From Psychrobacter raelei (GTDB taxonomy: Bacteria; Pseudomonadota; Gammaproteobacteria; Pseudomonadales; Moraxellaceae), in contig NZ_CP093310.2 of assembly GCF_022631235.3 (NCBI RefSeq), forward strand, positions 310,001-374,000: 64,000 nucleotides of DNA, given 5' to 3'. Position 1 is the stretch's first letter. Each line of letters begins with the position of its first letter. Shown in pieces: positions 28,488 to 37,450 of this stretch. The notes under the pieces were generated by a model. It ran no database searches and was not told where the DNA came from. It saw only the letters and a program-made list of their open reading frames with translations. Made by a program: the position numbers and the translations under genes.

Positions 28488-29735
28488 CTAAGCTGAAACC
28501 AAAAACTGCTTTAACACACGTGAGAACTGCAGCGGTGCATCCAGAGGAATGGCGTGACCAGAGCCTGCAATCTCAATCACCTGAGCATTGGGCAAGATAT
28601 TGGCCACCTGGCGTTGCCATTTGGGATCATACAGCTGGGACTGAGCGCCAATCAGCATGATCACCGGAGTCTGGGTAACCGGCAGAGCGTCTCGGTAATC
28701 ATACGGTAGCTCAAGATAGGCCTGCAGACCACGCAGCTTTTGTTGCCAAGTGGGGTGCTGATAAACCGCCAGCTTATGATCGGGCAGATAACCACTGGCT
28801 TTAATAAATAATTGCGACGCAACGCGGCCGGCTGACAGTAATGAAAATGCAGTTTCCATCTGAGTGATTTGCCGTTTTACCTGATGCGGTAATTGGGTAA
28901 ATGCCAGGGTCGTTTGCCCATTAGCACTTTGACCATTGGCGCTTTGCTGATTCACATAAGGCAAAGTTGCTTGCAGTACTGTATCAAATTGTTTAAAGAC
29001 TTCGGCCTGCTTCTCCCCAAACACCCCGCCTTGCCAGTCAGCGTGATTGTGCACAATAGGCGATTGATCAATGTTTAAATAACGCTTAACTTTGGATGCA
29101 GTTTCAAACGTGGCTTCTGCTTTGGTTTCAAAGTTGCTTTTTGCTTTGCCTTGTAGCTTACCTGCTAGTTTATCTTCTGCCTGTGCGCTGTCTGTCTGCG
29201 AATGCTGTGCATGGCGATTAAAATGCGCCCACATGACCAAAGCGCCCATAGAGATGGCGGCCACATCGACCGACTTGACCTGATGTTTACTGCAAATATG
29301 AGTCAGAATAACGTCCACATCATCGGCGTACTGCTCGATAAAGTTAAACTCACTGCTGGGCGTGGCAGCAGCTAACCCAAAGCCGCGAAAGTGAGGCAGA
29401 TAAAAGCAGTATTGGCCAGCCAGCGGCAGCACAAAGGGTAAAAACTGACGGGCGTCCATGCCAAACGCATGTAGCAAGAGTACAGGTGTGGCGGATGGAT
29501 TACCAACGATAGTCACAGGGATTTGACTGCCATCGTAGCTGACCCAGTGCTGCAGCTGAATATGATACGGCTGCAGCAGCTGAGTTGCCACTCCCAAAGG
29601 CTTGGTAAGTAGCGTCTTTGAGAGCAAAGGCTTAAGCTTAGATTTAGGCATCTTGGCAGAGGCTGCCGTCATCGAAGACGGCTTTAAAGCAGATGCCTTG
29701 AAAGCAGATGCCTTGTTTTTGAGCGTATTAAGCAT
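28488..29735 (-). CDS. Alpha/beta-hydrolase fold protein with repeat-expanded segments
   Basis: The protein has about 415 residues with an alpha/beta-hydrolase core: LLLHAFGMDARQFLPF (oxyanion region), nucleophile elbow AISMGAL (Ser), a late Asp region (IMLIGAQSQLYDP) and GSGHAIPLDAP (His). Family members cleave esters or related bonds; the substrate is unknown. Compared with compact hydrolases it is long because of low-complexity insertions: an N-terminal ASAFKASALK repeat, a KSNFETKAEATFETASK stretch and NQQSANGQSANGQ. The ATG at 29735 overlaps the end of the ribB gene by 8 bp; ATGs at 29744 and 29771 are alternatives with longer overlap. Translational coupling to ribB is likely. Confidence 0.75.
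   Translation of the reverse strand: MLNTLKNKASAFKASALKPSSMTAASAKMPKSKLKPLLSKTLLTKPLGVATQLLQPYHIQLQHWVSYDGSQIPVTIVGNPSATPVLLLHAFGMDARQFLPFVLPLAGQYCFYLPHFRGFGLAAATPSSEFNFIEQYADDVDVILTHICSKHQVKSVDVAAISMGALVMWAHFNRHAQHSQTDSAQAEDKLAGKLQGKAKSNFETKAEATFETASKVKRYLNIDQSPIVHNHADWQGGVFGEKQAEVFKQFDTVLQATLPYVNQQSANGQSANGQTTLAFTQLPHQVKRQITQMETAFSLLSAGRVASQLFIKASGYLPDHKLAVYQHPTWQQKLRGLQAYLELPYDYRDALPVTQTPVIMLIGAQSQLYDPKWQRQVANILPNAQVIEIAGSGHAIPLDAPLQFSRVLKQFLVSA
29686..29715. repeat. Two tandem 15-bp units inside the hydrolase gene
   Basis: The 15-bp unit AAAGCAGATGCCTTG occurs twice without a mismatch (29686-29700 and 29701-29715). Read on the minus strand it duplicates five codons at the N-terminus of the hydrolase (the KASAF / KASAL repeat). 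Confidence 0.8.
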
Positions 29736-30846
29736 TTGGCGCATCAGGTGAGTCAATGCACTCGACCACATTTAAATCAAAGCCTGACAACGCATTAAAT
29801 TTGAGCGGGGTAGATAATAAGCGCATGTCACGTACACCTAGGTGACGTAAGATTTGTGCACCCACGCCGATGCTGCGGTAAGGCTGATTGGATAGCGTAG
29901 AGACAGACTGATTGTTGCTGGCAAGCTCAAGCGCTTCGCCCAGATCAACCGGCTGATTGTTGCCAATCCAGACCAGTACGCCGCGCTCAGACTGACTGAT
30001 TTCTTGTAAAGAGTTTTGGATACTCCAACCACTGCGGCCGGTGGCATCACGTTTGGCAGCAAATAAATCACGTAGCGGATGGAAGCCATGCACACGCACG
30101 GTACTCACGCCTTCGCTAGGATTGCCTTTGACAAGGGCTAAGTGAGTCTCTGACGCACCGTATTCTTTAAATTGATATAGGGTAAAGGTGCCAAAGTCGG
30201 TTTCAAACGGACGTTTGCTGACTTCATTGACCGTTTGCTCATTGGCAATGCGGTAGTTGATAAGATCAGCAATAGTACCGATTTTTAGATCATGTTCAGC
30301 GGCGAATTTTTCTAAATCATCACGGCGGGCCATGGTGCCATCGGGATTGATGATTTCTACGATAACAGCGGCAGGCTCAAGGCCGGCTAGGCGTGCCAAG
30401 TCACAGCCAGCTTCTGTATGGCCAGCACGGTGCAATACACCACCTTTTTGCGCCATGATGGGGAAGATATGGCCAGGCTGCACAATGTCTTCAGCCTTGG
30501 CTGTGGCAGATACCGCCGCTTGCACGGTACGCGCACGGTCAGCAGCAGAGATACCGGTCGTTACGCCTTCAGCCGCTTCGATAGACACGGTGAAGTTGGT
30601 GCTGAATTTGGCCTCGTTACGGTCACTCATCAGCGGCAGCTCAAGACGGCGGCAGCGCTCTTCAGTCAAGGTCAAGCACACCAAGCCGCGGGCATGGGTA
30701 ATCATAAAGTTAATCGCTTCAGGGTTGACATGAGTGGCGGCCATAATCAGGTCACCTTCATTTTCGCGGTCTTCATCATCCATTAAGATGACCATTTTAC
30801 CGGCACGAATGTCTTCAATGATGTCTTTAATATTATCTAGTGCCAT
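29728..30846 (-). CDS. ribB: 3,4-dihydroxy-2-butanone-4-phosphate synthase with degenerate GTP cyclohydrolase II domain
   Basis: The 372-residue protein begins with a complete RibB domain (MVILMDDEDRENEGDLIMAA, residues about 18-37; HTEAGCDLARLAGL near 137-150), which converts ribulose 5-phosphate to the 4-carbon unit of riboflavin. A RibA-like domain follows (from about FETDFGTFTLYQF), but the zinc-binding cysteines (the GDxxxSxRCDCG region of GTP cyclohydrolase II) are absent; the matching stretch reads FHPLRDLFAAKRD. The second domain is therefore expected to lack GTP cyclohydrolase activity, as known for RibBX-type proteins of several proteobacteria. The hydrolase gene follows with a short overlap. 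Confidence 0.93.
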   Translation of the reverse strand: MALDNIKDIIEDIRAGKMVILMDDEDRENEGDLIMAATHVNPEAINFMITHARGLVCLTLTEERCRRLELPLMSDRNEAKFSTNFTVSIEAAEGVTTGISAADRARTVQAAVSATAKAEDIVQPGHIFPIMAQKGGVLHRAGHTEAGCDLARLAGLEPAAVIVEIINPDGTMARRDDLEKFAAEHDLKIGTIADLINYRIANEQTVNEVSKRPFETDFGTFTLYQFKEYGASETHLALVKGNPSEGVSTVRVHGFHPLRDLFAAKRDATGRSGWSIQNSLQEISQSERGVLVWIGNNQPVDLGEALELASNNQSVSTLSNQPYRSIGVGAQILRHLGVRDMRLLSTPLKFNALSGFDLNVVECIDSPDAPNA

Positions 30847-30976
30847 GATGTGTTGTCTCTTTTATTGTTCGTTAAATATTGTTCGTTCAGTTAAGGGCCA
30901 ATTATAGCAACCATTGTACCTGTAACTGAGTCTCAGTGCCATTCACTACAGTCAATCAATGTGATTGAAAAATCTG

Positions 30977-31058
30977 TGAGCGGCTGATTATCATCAACGC
31001 GTACCCTTATTGCTTATTGAGCGGCTGATTATCATCAACGCGTACCCTTATTGCTTAT
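30977..31058. repeat. Perfect 41-bp tandem duplication after rarA
   Basis: A 41-bp unit beginning TGAGCGGCTGATTATCATC occurs twice head to tail (30977-31017 and 31018-31058) without mismatch. It lies in the gap between ribB and rarA, directly next to the rarA stop codon. Confidence 0.95.
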
Positions 31059-31066
31059 TTGGTTTA

Positions 31067-32395
31067 TTAGGGGTTATTAGAGGGTGCCTGCGTCTGCAAC
31101 CACTGCATAAACTGTAAACTGTGCTGCTCACGTTGGTTATCGGCATACTCATAAAGGCGAGTACCCACCAAGTTGTCAGGCAGATATTGCTGCGGCTGAT
31201 AATGATTGGGGTAATCATGCGGATAAATATAGCCCTGGCCATAGCCTTGGCTTTGCATCAGCTTAGTGACCCCATTGCGCAGGTGCATCGGCACAGGTGA
31301 TTGATCCTGTTGTGCCAATTGCATCGCTTTGTTAATGGCCAAATACGTGCTGTTACTCTTAGCGGAGGTGGCCAGATACACCACCACTTGGCCTAAGATA
31401 ATCCGCGCCTCTGGCATGCCAATGGTTTTTACCGAGCGCAAGGCGGCATCGGCCAGCAGCAAAGCATTGGGGTTGGCATTTCCGATATCTTCACTGGCCA
31501 AAATCACCAAGCGCCGAGCGATAAACTCCGGCGGCTCGCCAGCCACCAGCATCCGCGCCATCCAGTACAAAGCAGCATCAGGATCTGAGCCACGCACCGA
31601 CTTAATCATCGCTGAGATAATGTCGTAATGCTGGTCACCATCTTTGTCATAGCGCTGCAAGGTGGTCTGTGCCACGCTTGATAACAGCGCATCATCAATC
31701 ACAATTGGCTGCTTGCTGTGGTCAGAGGCCTGTACCGCCATCTCTAATAAGTTAAGCGCTTTGCGGGCATCGCCTTGGGCCAGGTTGGCTATTTGTGGCA
31801 GCGCTTGCAGATCAATGCTGAGCTGAGATAAAAATTCATCTTGGCTAAGCGCCCGCTGCAACAACTCACCAATCTGGGTGTCATCGAGTGGCTGCAAGCG
31901 ATATACCTGACAGCGTGACAGCAGCGCATTATTAACGCTAAACGAGGGGTTTTCGGTAGTGGCACCAATTAAGGTAATGTCGCCTGATTCCACCGCTCCC
32001 AGCAGCGCATCTTGCTGCGCCTTGTTAAAGCGGTGAATCTCATCTATAAACACCACAGGCGACGCAAAATCCAGCCCCCCTTGACCAGAGCTACAGCCTG
32101 CATCGAGTACCTCTCGCAGCTGCTTTACCCCCGTGTTAATCGCTGATAACGGGTAAAACGGGCGACCCACGGCATCGGCCAACAGCATGGCAATGGTGGT
32201 CTTACCGATACCCGCTTCCCCGTGCAAGATAAGCGAGGGCAGATGACCATGCTCGACAAAGCGCTGGATGGGCGCACCCGGCGCTAGAAGATGGGTCTGT
32301 CCAATGACCTCATCTAGGCGCTTAGGGCGCAGCCGCTGAGCCAGAGGAATATCAGGATAAATAGCAGAGTGGGGGTGAGTGGCCATAATGGGCAA
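31067..32395 (-). CDS. rarA: Replication-associated recombination protein A (RarA/MgsA)
   Basis: The 442-residue AAA+ ATPase has [22 protein letters not shown] at the N-terminus, Walker [10 protein letters not shown], Walker [20 protein letters not shown], sensor 1 [10 protein letters not shown] and the C-terminal RarA domain ([27 protein letters not shown]). These features are diagnostic of RarA, which acts at stalled replication forks and is related to clamp-loader ATPases. A TTG at 32395 has an AAGG site at good spacing; an ATG three codons downstream (32386) is the other possible start. It is divergent from the HELTH-protein gene. Confidence 0.95.
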   Translation of the reverse strand: MPIMATHPHSAIYPDIPLAQRLRPKRLDEVIGQTHLLAPGAPIQRFVEHGHLPSLILHGEAGIGKTTIAMLLADAVGRPFYPLSAINTGVKQLREVLDAGCSSGQGGLDFASPVVFIDEIHRFNKAQQDALLGAVESGDITLIGATTENPSFSVNNALLSRCQVYRLQPLDDTQIGELLQRALSQDEFLSQLSIDLQALPQIANLAQGDARKALNLLEMAVQASDHSKQPIVIDDALLSSVAQTTLQRYDKDGDQHYDIISAMIKSVRGSDPDAALYWMARMLVAGEPPEFIARRLVILASEDIGNANPNALLLADAALRSVKTIGMPEARIILGQVVVYLATSAKSNSTYLAINKAMQLAQQDQSPVPMHLRNGVTKLMQSQGYGQGYIYPHDYPNHYQPQQYLPDNLVGTRLYEYADNQREQHSLQFMQWLQTQAPSNNP

Positions 32396-32797
32396 TGATT
32401 ACCTTGTTTTATAACGTTTTTAACATGCGTAGCGACAGTCTTTGTGGTATCCATAGCATAGGAAGATAGCATAAAACAGTTGCTATAAGATGACAGGACA
32501 ATGCGTGTTAGTATGCCTTGTCGCGTTGTAAACTTCAGTGCAATTAGCGTGAAGGCGTGTCAATCAGTCACGATTACAGCCCAAAATCAGCCTAATTGCA
32601 AGCTAAGTCCCACCTAATTGCAAGCTAAGTATAGCTAAGTTAAGCCTTGGTAAGCGTTTATTAAAACTGTGGGATTAGCGTGAGATATCCGAAGCGTTCA
32701 CTTGTAGTTATGGCCGCTTGCACTCATTATTAGAGTGTGGTCATCTTTTTCATATCCATCACCTTAATCTATACCTTAATTTATAAAGAATCCGTCT
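32396..32797. other. Intergenic region with an 18-bp direct repeat (rarA / HELTH-protein divergent region)
   Basis: About 400 bp without a credible gene. It contains the 18-bp direct repeat CCTAATTGCAAGCTAAGT at 32591-32608 and 32613-32630, followed by a partial third copy (AGCTAAGT). It must hold the promoters of the divergent genes, but no clear consensus was found. Confidence 0.6.
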
Positions 32798-33472
32798 ATG
32801 TTGCCCAAAAATAGGCTATCAAAAATAGCAGTCTTAAAAATAGCGCCCTTAAAAATAGCGTCAAAAGCCATCACCCCATTAAAAACCTTAGCGCATCGCT
32901 CAGTGAGCAGCTTGCGTTTAAGTCAGCTAACGCCTGTGGCTGAGCAAAAAAGTCGGCCGTTAAATGCTGATGAGATTGCCATGGCGCACTCGGTATTCGG
33001 TGCTGACTTTGATGTCTCACAAGTGCGATTAAAAACCGCGTGGTGGGTGCTAAAAACCTATGCGGTAAGCCCCAATGGCAATATTTATTTTAATCCAAAA
33101 GACTGGATCGAGGACTTTAGCAAACAGTCTTTGGGTAAAAAAAGCTGGCTGATTCATGAGCTTACCCACGTGTGGCAACTGCAGCAAGGCCTTAAGGTGG
33201 TGCGCGGGGCCATGATGAACCGCCGATACGATTACAGACTTGCTGAGGGCAGACCGTTTTTTAGCTACGGTATTGAGCAGCAAGCACGCATGGTGCAGGA
33301 TTATTTTGTGCGCCGAGAGCAGGGCAAAGACTGTAGCGCCTGGCAGGCGTGTATTCCGTTTTTGCAAAACCAAGCGCTTGGCAATAGTGCGTTGTTGCAA
33401 GCGCAGCGCCAGCATCAGACTCAGGCCGATGCTCAAGTAGATAAGCTAAGCACCCAGGAGACCAACACATGA
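32798..33472 (+). CDS. Predicted HELTH-motif zinc-metallopeptidase-like protein of unknown function
   Basis: The 224-residue protein has a basic N-terminus built of pentapeptide-like repeats (KIAVL, KIAPL, KIASK), then a globular part with HELTH at 120-124 (HExxH zinc-site pattern) in the segment WLIHELTHVWQLQQG. The context (VFGADFDVSQVRL, NIYFNPKDW) resembles the DUF4157-like metallopeptidase domains sometimes linked to toxins or secretion systems. A further glutamate ligand is not certain. No signal peptide is evident. The gene overlaps the lipoprotein gene by 4 bp (ATGA), so the products are probably made together. The proteolytic function is inferred only from the motif. Confidence 0.65.
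   Translation: MLPKNRLSKIAVLKIAPLKIASKAITPLKTLAHRSVSSLRLSQLTPVAEQKSRPLNADEIAMAHSVFGADFDVSQVRLKTAWWVLKTYAVSPNGNIYFNPKDWIEDFSKQSLGKKSWLIHELTHVWQLQQGLKVVRGAMMNRRYDYRLAEGRPFFSYGIEQQARMVQDYFVRREQGKDCSAWQACIPFLQNQALGNSALLQAQRQHQTQADAQVDKLSTQETNT
32805..32864. repeat. Degenerate 15-bp repeats at the start of the HELTH gene
   Basis: About four copies of a 15-bp unit with the core AAAATAG(C/G) follow each other at the 5' end of the gene. They encode the pentapeptide repeats starting K-I-A. Confidence 0.65.
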
Positions 33473-34428
33473 GCTTTATCACATCAGATGTTGTCAAGCC
33501 GTCCAATAACAAATCACAGCCCACAAAAAAATCTTTTATGGCATTGGCGCTGCTCTCAAGCTTGGGACTGGCCGCTTGCCAGCCTAGCGCTGAGCAGTCG
33601 GCCGCCAATAAAGCCCCCGACAATAGCACCCAAAGCAGCGAGGCGGCGCAAACCTCAGATACCCAGACACCCACGCCAATGAGTGCAGAAGCTGCTGCCC
33701 AGGTGAAAACCTTTGAGGCAGAATTTGTGAACAAAATGCTGGATCTACAGCAAAGCCAGCAGGCTGAATATGAAGCGCTGCAAGCGGCAGATGCTGCAGA
33801 GCAGGAGGTGGCTACCAAACAGGTCGACGCGTCCAATCCAAAAACTGGCCTTGAAGCTGGAACTGGCACTGGCTCTGAAGCTGGCTCTGGTTCTGAAGCG
33901 ACCACCAAAACCACTGACCCTGACATGACAGGCATAACGGGCAGCGGTGAGGCACAGGCGGCGACCCAGCAAGAGGCAGAGCCGTCCCAAGAGCTACCCA
34001 GCTTACCGCTTGTAGATTTGGCCATTAAGCCGCCTGAGCAGCTAACGCCCACCGAGATTAGCAGCCGTTATAACGTGGCCATGCAGTCGTTGTATCTGGA
34101 GGAGGGCATACCGCTACCAGCTCAGGCCATTGATACTTTGCTTAATATCGCCACGTTAACCCCAGGCGTGTTTCATAATACTGAGCTGGCTGAGCATTTG
34201 GTGGCAAAAAGTACGGCATTGGCCAGAATGCTCAAACAGTATCAGGCATGGGATCAGATTGAGCGTCAGCAAAGCGCCGAGCTTGAAGCGCTCAAACAGT
34301 CGCAGATTGAGGCTCAGCAGAAGCAGCAGGCTGAGTTTGATGCGTTGGCCAAAGAGTTCAATGACAAAATTGCCGCGTATGATGAGCAAATCAAAAACTA
34401 TGAACAAAAGCTGAAGACGTTTAACTAG
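33469..34428 (+). CDS. Predicted lipoprotein with coiled-coil C-terminus, partner of the HELTH protein
   Basis: The 319-residue protein has a lipoprotein signal: KKSFMALALLSSLGLAAC with the lipidated Cys37. A low-complexity region rich in Ala, Ser, Thr and Glu follows (including GTGTGSEAGSGSEA). A conserved-looking middle section (LTPTEISSRYNVAMQSLYLEEGIPLPAQ) comes next, and the C-terminus is a long Gln/Glu/Lys-rich predicted coiled coil (AELEALKQSQIEAQQKQQAEF onwards). I do not recognise the family. The start codon overlaps the stop of the HELTH gene, and the two charged lysines before the hydrophobic core favour this start over an ATG at 33538. It ends shortly before the terminator shared with gltA. 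Confidence 0.7.
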   Translation: MSFITSDVVKPSNNKSQPTKKSFMALALLSSLGLAACQPSAEQSAANKAPDNSTQSSEAAQTSDTQTPTPMSAEAAAQVKTFEAEFVNKMLDLQQSQQAEYEALQAADAAEQEVATKQVDASNPKTGLEAGTGTGSEAGSGSEATTKTTDPDMTGITGSGEAQAATQQEAEPSQELPSLPLVDLAIKPPEQLTPTEISSRYNVAMQSLYLEEGIPLPAQAIDTLLNIATLTPGVFHNTELAEHLVAKSTALARMLKQYQAWDQIERQQSAELEALKQSQIEAQQKQQAEFDALAKEFNDKIAAYDEQIKNYEQKLKTFN

Positions 34429-34464
34429 GCGAGTGCGTGTGGTGGGCAGGTGTTTATGGACTGG

Positions 34465-34548
34465 CCATTTAAAAGCAGATATTCAAAAGCAGCCATTTAA
34501 AAGCAGTTATTCGAAAATGGCCATTTAAAAGCGGCCATTCAAAAAAAG
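34465..34548. repeat. Three degenerate 28-bp tandem repeats
   Basis: Three consecutive 28-bp units begin with CCATTTAAAAGC (34465-34492, 34493-34520, 34521-34548) and diverge in their second halves. They lie between the lipoprotein stop codon and the terminator next to gltA. Confidence 0.8.
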
Positions 34549-34567
34549 CTTAAATTGAATACCCAAT

Positions 34568-34604
34568 AAAAAAGCGCCCGATAGTCATATCGGACGCTTT
34601 TTTT
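34568..34604. terminator. Bidirectional rho-independent terminator between lipoprotein gene and gltA
   Basis: A 16-bp stem with one mismatch (34568-34583 with 34588-34603) and a 4-nt GTCA loop is bordered by an A6 run on the left and T7 on the right, so it works on both strands. Confidence 0.9.
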
Positions 34605-34641
34605 AGCAGAAGCTAAATTTAAATCTTAAACGAACACTCGC

Positions 34642-35922
34642 TTATTTGCGGTCTTCAAGTTTTACGAAGTCACGTTTGGTTTTACCAGTGTATAACTGAC
34701 GTGGACGACCGATCTTGAATGGTGCTGAGTGCATTTCTAACAAGTGGCTGATCCAACCTGACGTACGTGCTAGAGCGAAGATAACGGTAAACATTGAGGT
34801 TGGGATACCGATCGCTTTTAGGATGATACCTGAGTAGAAGTCAACGTTTGGATATAGGTTACGTTTTACGAAGTACTCATCTTCTAGAGCGATTTTTTCA
34901 AGTTTCATCGCTAGTTCAAGCTTAGGATCAGTGATACCTAGCGCTTCTAAAACTTCGTCACAAGTTTCTTTCATCACTTTGGCACGTGGGTCGAAGTTTT
35001 TGTAAACGCGGTGACCAAAGCCCATTAGCTTCACTTCTTTACGCTTAACTTTTTCCATGAACTCATCAACGTTCTCTACGGTGCCGATTTCATCAAGCAT
35101 CTGTAGTACCGCTTCGTTAGCACCACCGTGTGATGGGCCCCATAGCGCTACGATACCCGCTGCGATACAAGCGTAAGGGTTGGCACCGGTAGAGGCGGTT
35201 AGACGAACAGTAGAGGTTGAAGCGTTTTGCTCGTGGTCTGCGTGTAGAGTGAAGATCTTGTCCATAGCTTTCACTAGAACAGGGTTCACTTTGTAGTTTA
35301 CATCTGCAGGGGTAGCGAACATCATGTATAAGAAGTTTTCTGCGTAACTAAAGTCGTTACGTGGGTACATGAACGGTTCGCCCTTGGTGTACTTGTAGCT
35401 CATTGCCGCAATGGTTGGCATTTTTGCAATTAGGCGAATGGCGGTGATGTCACGTTGTTTTTCATCAGTCACATCTAGGTTGTCATGATAAAAAGCAGAT
35501 AACGCACCTACCACACCGACCATAATGGCCATAGGGTGAGCATCACGGCGGAAGCCTTCGAAGAACTTACGTAGCTGGTCATGAACGCCAGTGTGGCTAC
35601 GTACTTTTTCATAAAAGTCCGCTTTTTGTTCAGCGTTTGGTAGCTCGCCATGTAGTAGGGCATAACACACTTCTAAGTATTCAGCATTGTCAGCCAGTTG
35701 ATCAATGGGGTAACCACGGTGCAATAACTCACCTTTATCGCCATCAATATAAGTGATTTCTGACTCAACAGGAGCAGTTACTTTAAAGCCTGGATCATAG
35801 GTCCAGTAGCCTGCGGTTTGGAAAGCTGAAACGTCAACTACTGACGGGCCTAAAGTGCCCTCAATAATAGGTAATTCATATTCCTTTCCATCTACCTTTA
35901 AATATGCAGTTTCGTTAGCCAT
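34642..35922 (-). CDS. gltA: Citrate synthase (type II, hexameric)
   Basis: The 426-residue enzyme is the length of the proteobacterial GltA. It shows the N-terminal domain [38 protein letters not shown], the active-site segments [22 protein letters not shown] (His) and [16 protein letters not shown] (His), and a C-terminal [13 protein letters not shown]. It condenses acetyl-CoA with oxaloacetate, the entry step of the TCA cycle. It is divergent from sdhCDAB across a 1.5-kb gene-free region, the usual order in Moraxellaceae. Confidence 0.98.
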   Translation of the reverse strand: MANETAYLKVDGKEYELPIIEGTLGPSVVDVSAFQTAGYWTYDPGFKVTAPVESEITYIDGDKGELLHRGYPIDQLADNAEYLEVCYALLHGELPNAEQKADFYEKVRSHTGVHDQLRKFFEGFRRDAHPMAIMVGVVGALSAFYHDNLDVTDEKQRDITAIRLIAKMPTIAAMSYKYTKGEPFMYPRNDFSYAENFLYMMFATPADVNYKVNPVLVKAMDKIFTLHADHEQNASTSTVRLTASTGANPYACIAAGIVALWGPSHGGANEAVLQMLDEIGTVENVDEFMEKVKRKEVKLMGFGHRVYKNFDPRAKVMKETCDEVLEALGITDPKLELAMKLEKIALEDEYFVKRNLYPNVDFYSGIILKAIGIPTSMFTVIFALARTSGWISHLLEMHSAPFKIGRPRQLYTGKTKRDFVKLEDRK

Positions 35923-36112
35923 AAGATCCTCTTAATTGTTGGAATAAATAATTAGTTTTTGGGGTGATAGCCTAAAACTAAGCCAGCTACCCATCGAATG
36001 ACAGTAACTGGTATTTTATAAAGAACACCCGCTATCAGGGTATGACACTATTACTCTACGTAGGGTCTACGTATTTTCTTGGAAGAAACTTGGTCATATA
36101 AGCTTGCGTTAA

Positions 36113-36159
36113 ATCTCTTAAAAAACCAACGCTAACAACAGGTTATCTTTTTAAGAGAT
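36113..36159. repeat. 12-bp perfect inverted repeat upstream of gltA
   Basis: ATCTCTTAAAAA (36113-36124) pairs perfectly with TTTTTAAGAGAT (36148-36159) across a 23-nt loop. It would lie in the gltA leader if transcription starts upstream. Neither strand has the U-tract of an ordinary terminator after the second arm. Confidence 0.75.
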
Positions 36160-36879
36160 AGGTTGTTTAACACAAGATTATGGGGGTAATACTATTGTTA
36201 TGAAGTAACTGGCGGGCAGTGGCAATGATTTACTATCTGCACACAGTCCTTGTGACAACACTAAGAGAGGCTGCTAACAGGGACGATTGATATACTACCA
36301 GTTAATACAGACAATTGAAAAAAACATTTATAACGCAGATTCCCCCCGCTAGTCAATGATTGTTGACCATATTGCCGGATTTGCAGCACAGCCTTAGCGC
36401 AGATTCATCACTGATTTTTTGACAGGTGTGGTGAAAAATAATGTTGTTAAATCTAAAGTAAAACAAAGAGGGTGCCGGATTTAATTTTAAGGTTGCCCTT
36501 AATCTATCAAGGCGGCCGTCGTCTTGTCAGTGTTTAGCCCTACTTTGTAAAGGGTGATAACTAAAGCGTGAGCACCCAGTGGATTTTCAAGTTTTTGGCG
36601 TAACGGTAAGGACGGTTTTTAGAAACATTTAGTTACGTATTAGTTTGGCCAAAACCAAGCGGTGCTGTGTCCATATTGGCGGGGCAAATTCGACCAAAGC
36701 GGCTGTGATTGATAGCGCCTAATGCAGTCAATAACCCTTAAGTTCTATACCAACTTAGCCGCAGCGCTCAGGCCTTGCACTGATTTTGACCAGTAAATAA
36801 ACAACACAGACAATCTAACCGGCAGCAATGGGTAATAGTCGGTAATAAAGCCTCACAAAGCGTTAATTTGGCAATTTAT

Positions 36880-36908
36880 TTGTAATTGACAGCAACAAAC
36901 TCTATAAT
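36880..36908 (+). promoter_or_regulatory. Sigma70-like promoter directed toward sdhC
   Basis: TTGTAA (36880-36885) and a perfect TATAAT (36903-36908) are separated by 17 bp. The start would leave a leader of about 530 bases before sdhC. The alternative TTGACA at 36886 is only 11 bp from the -10 and so cannot pair with it. Confidence 0.45.
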
Positions 36909-37450
36909 TACAGCGTTATAGATGCTGGCTTGTCATTTATTTAATTGATTGGTCACAGAGAATTTACCCAGATTTCTAATTAATATCTAATCAGACCTAA
37001 GTAGTATTAAGGTATATTTAATATTAATTATAAATTTTTCGTATAAAATTATTTGTGATTACAATAAGTTAGCTTTATGTCAGCCGCCAACGCCTTTCAA
37101 GCTTCAATTCTGTATTTGTTAACACTCTGTCTGGTTTTTTGATTGGATGGGCCTACCAGGGTAGGAGGATTTGAGTGACGGCGTAAGCTTTAGCATCAAC
37201 TCCAACTGCTCTAAGTCTTTTTTAACATTAAAATATATTTAGAGTGCTGTAAGCTTTACAGTACGGCTAGGTATGAATTTAGCCAGTTAGCAACTCCTTA
37301 ACTTATCCGTCTCGTGTCCGTTTTATGCGTCAGAGCTGGTAATGAATTAACTAGGTGAGTGTTTGACAAGCCCTTATTAATCACATTACATCTTGGTTTT
37401 TTGGCGTTAAAAGCGTATCCACGAGTGTCAACCGCAAAAGGACGCCCGCT

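Larger units (their letters stand above)
35923..37450. other. 1.5-kb divergent control region between gltA and sdhC
   Basis: There is no convincing coding sequence on either strand. The region holds a 12-bp perfect inverted repeat (36113-36159), a doubled TACGTA about 140 bp upstream of gltA, AT-rich stretches and one good sigma70-like promoter toward sdhC (36880-36908). Its size is well beyond that needed for two promoters, so long leaders or a small RNA are possible, but none is demonstrated. Confidence 0.7.

Noticed and set aside
30847-30976. FMN riboswitch ahead of ribB
   Set aside because: The leader is short and no FMN-aptamer core sequences were seen on the minus strand.
33261-34052. 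Long minus-strand open frame opposite the lipoprotein gene
   Set aside because: It is the antisense shadow of the lipoprotein gene; it is Cys/Ser-rich with no plausible domain, and the plus-strand gene has a lipobox and a coupled start.
36886-36908. TTGACA with TATAAT near 36.9 kb
   Set aside because: The spacing is only 11 bp; the TTGTAA six bases upstream gives the correct 17-bp spacing instead.
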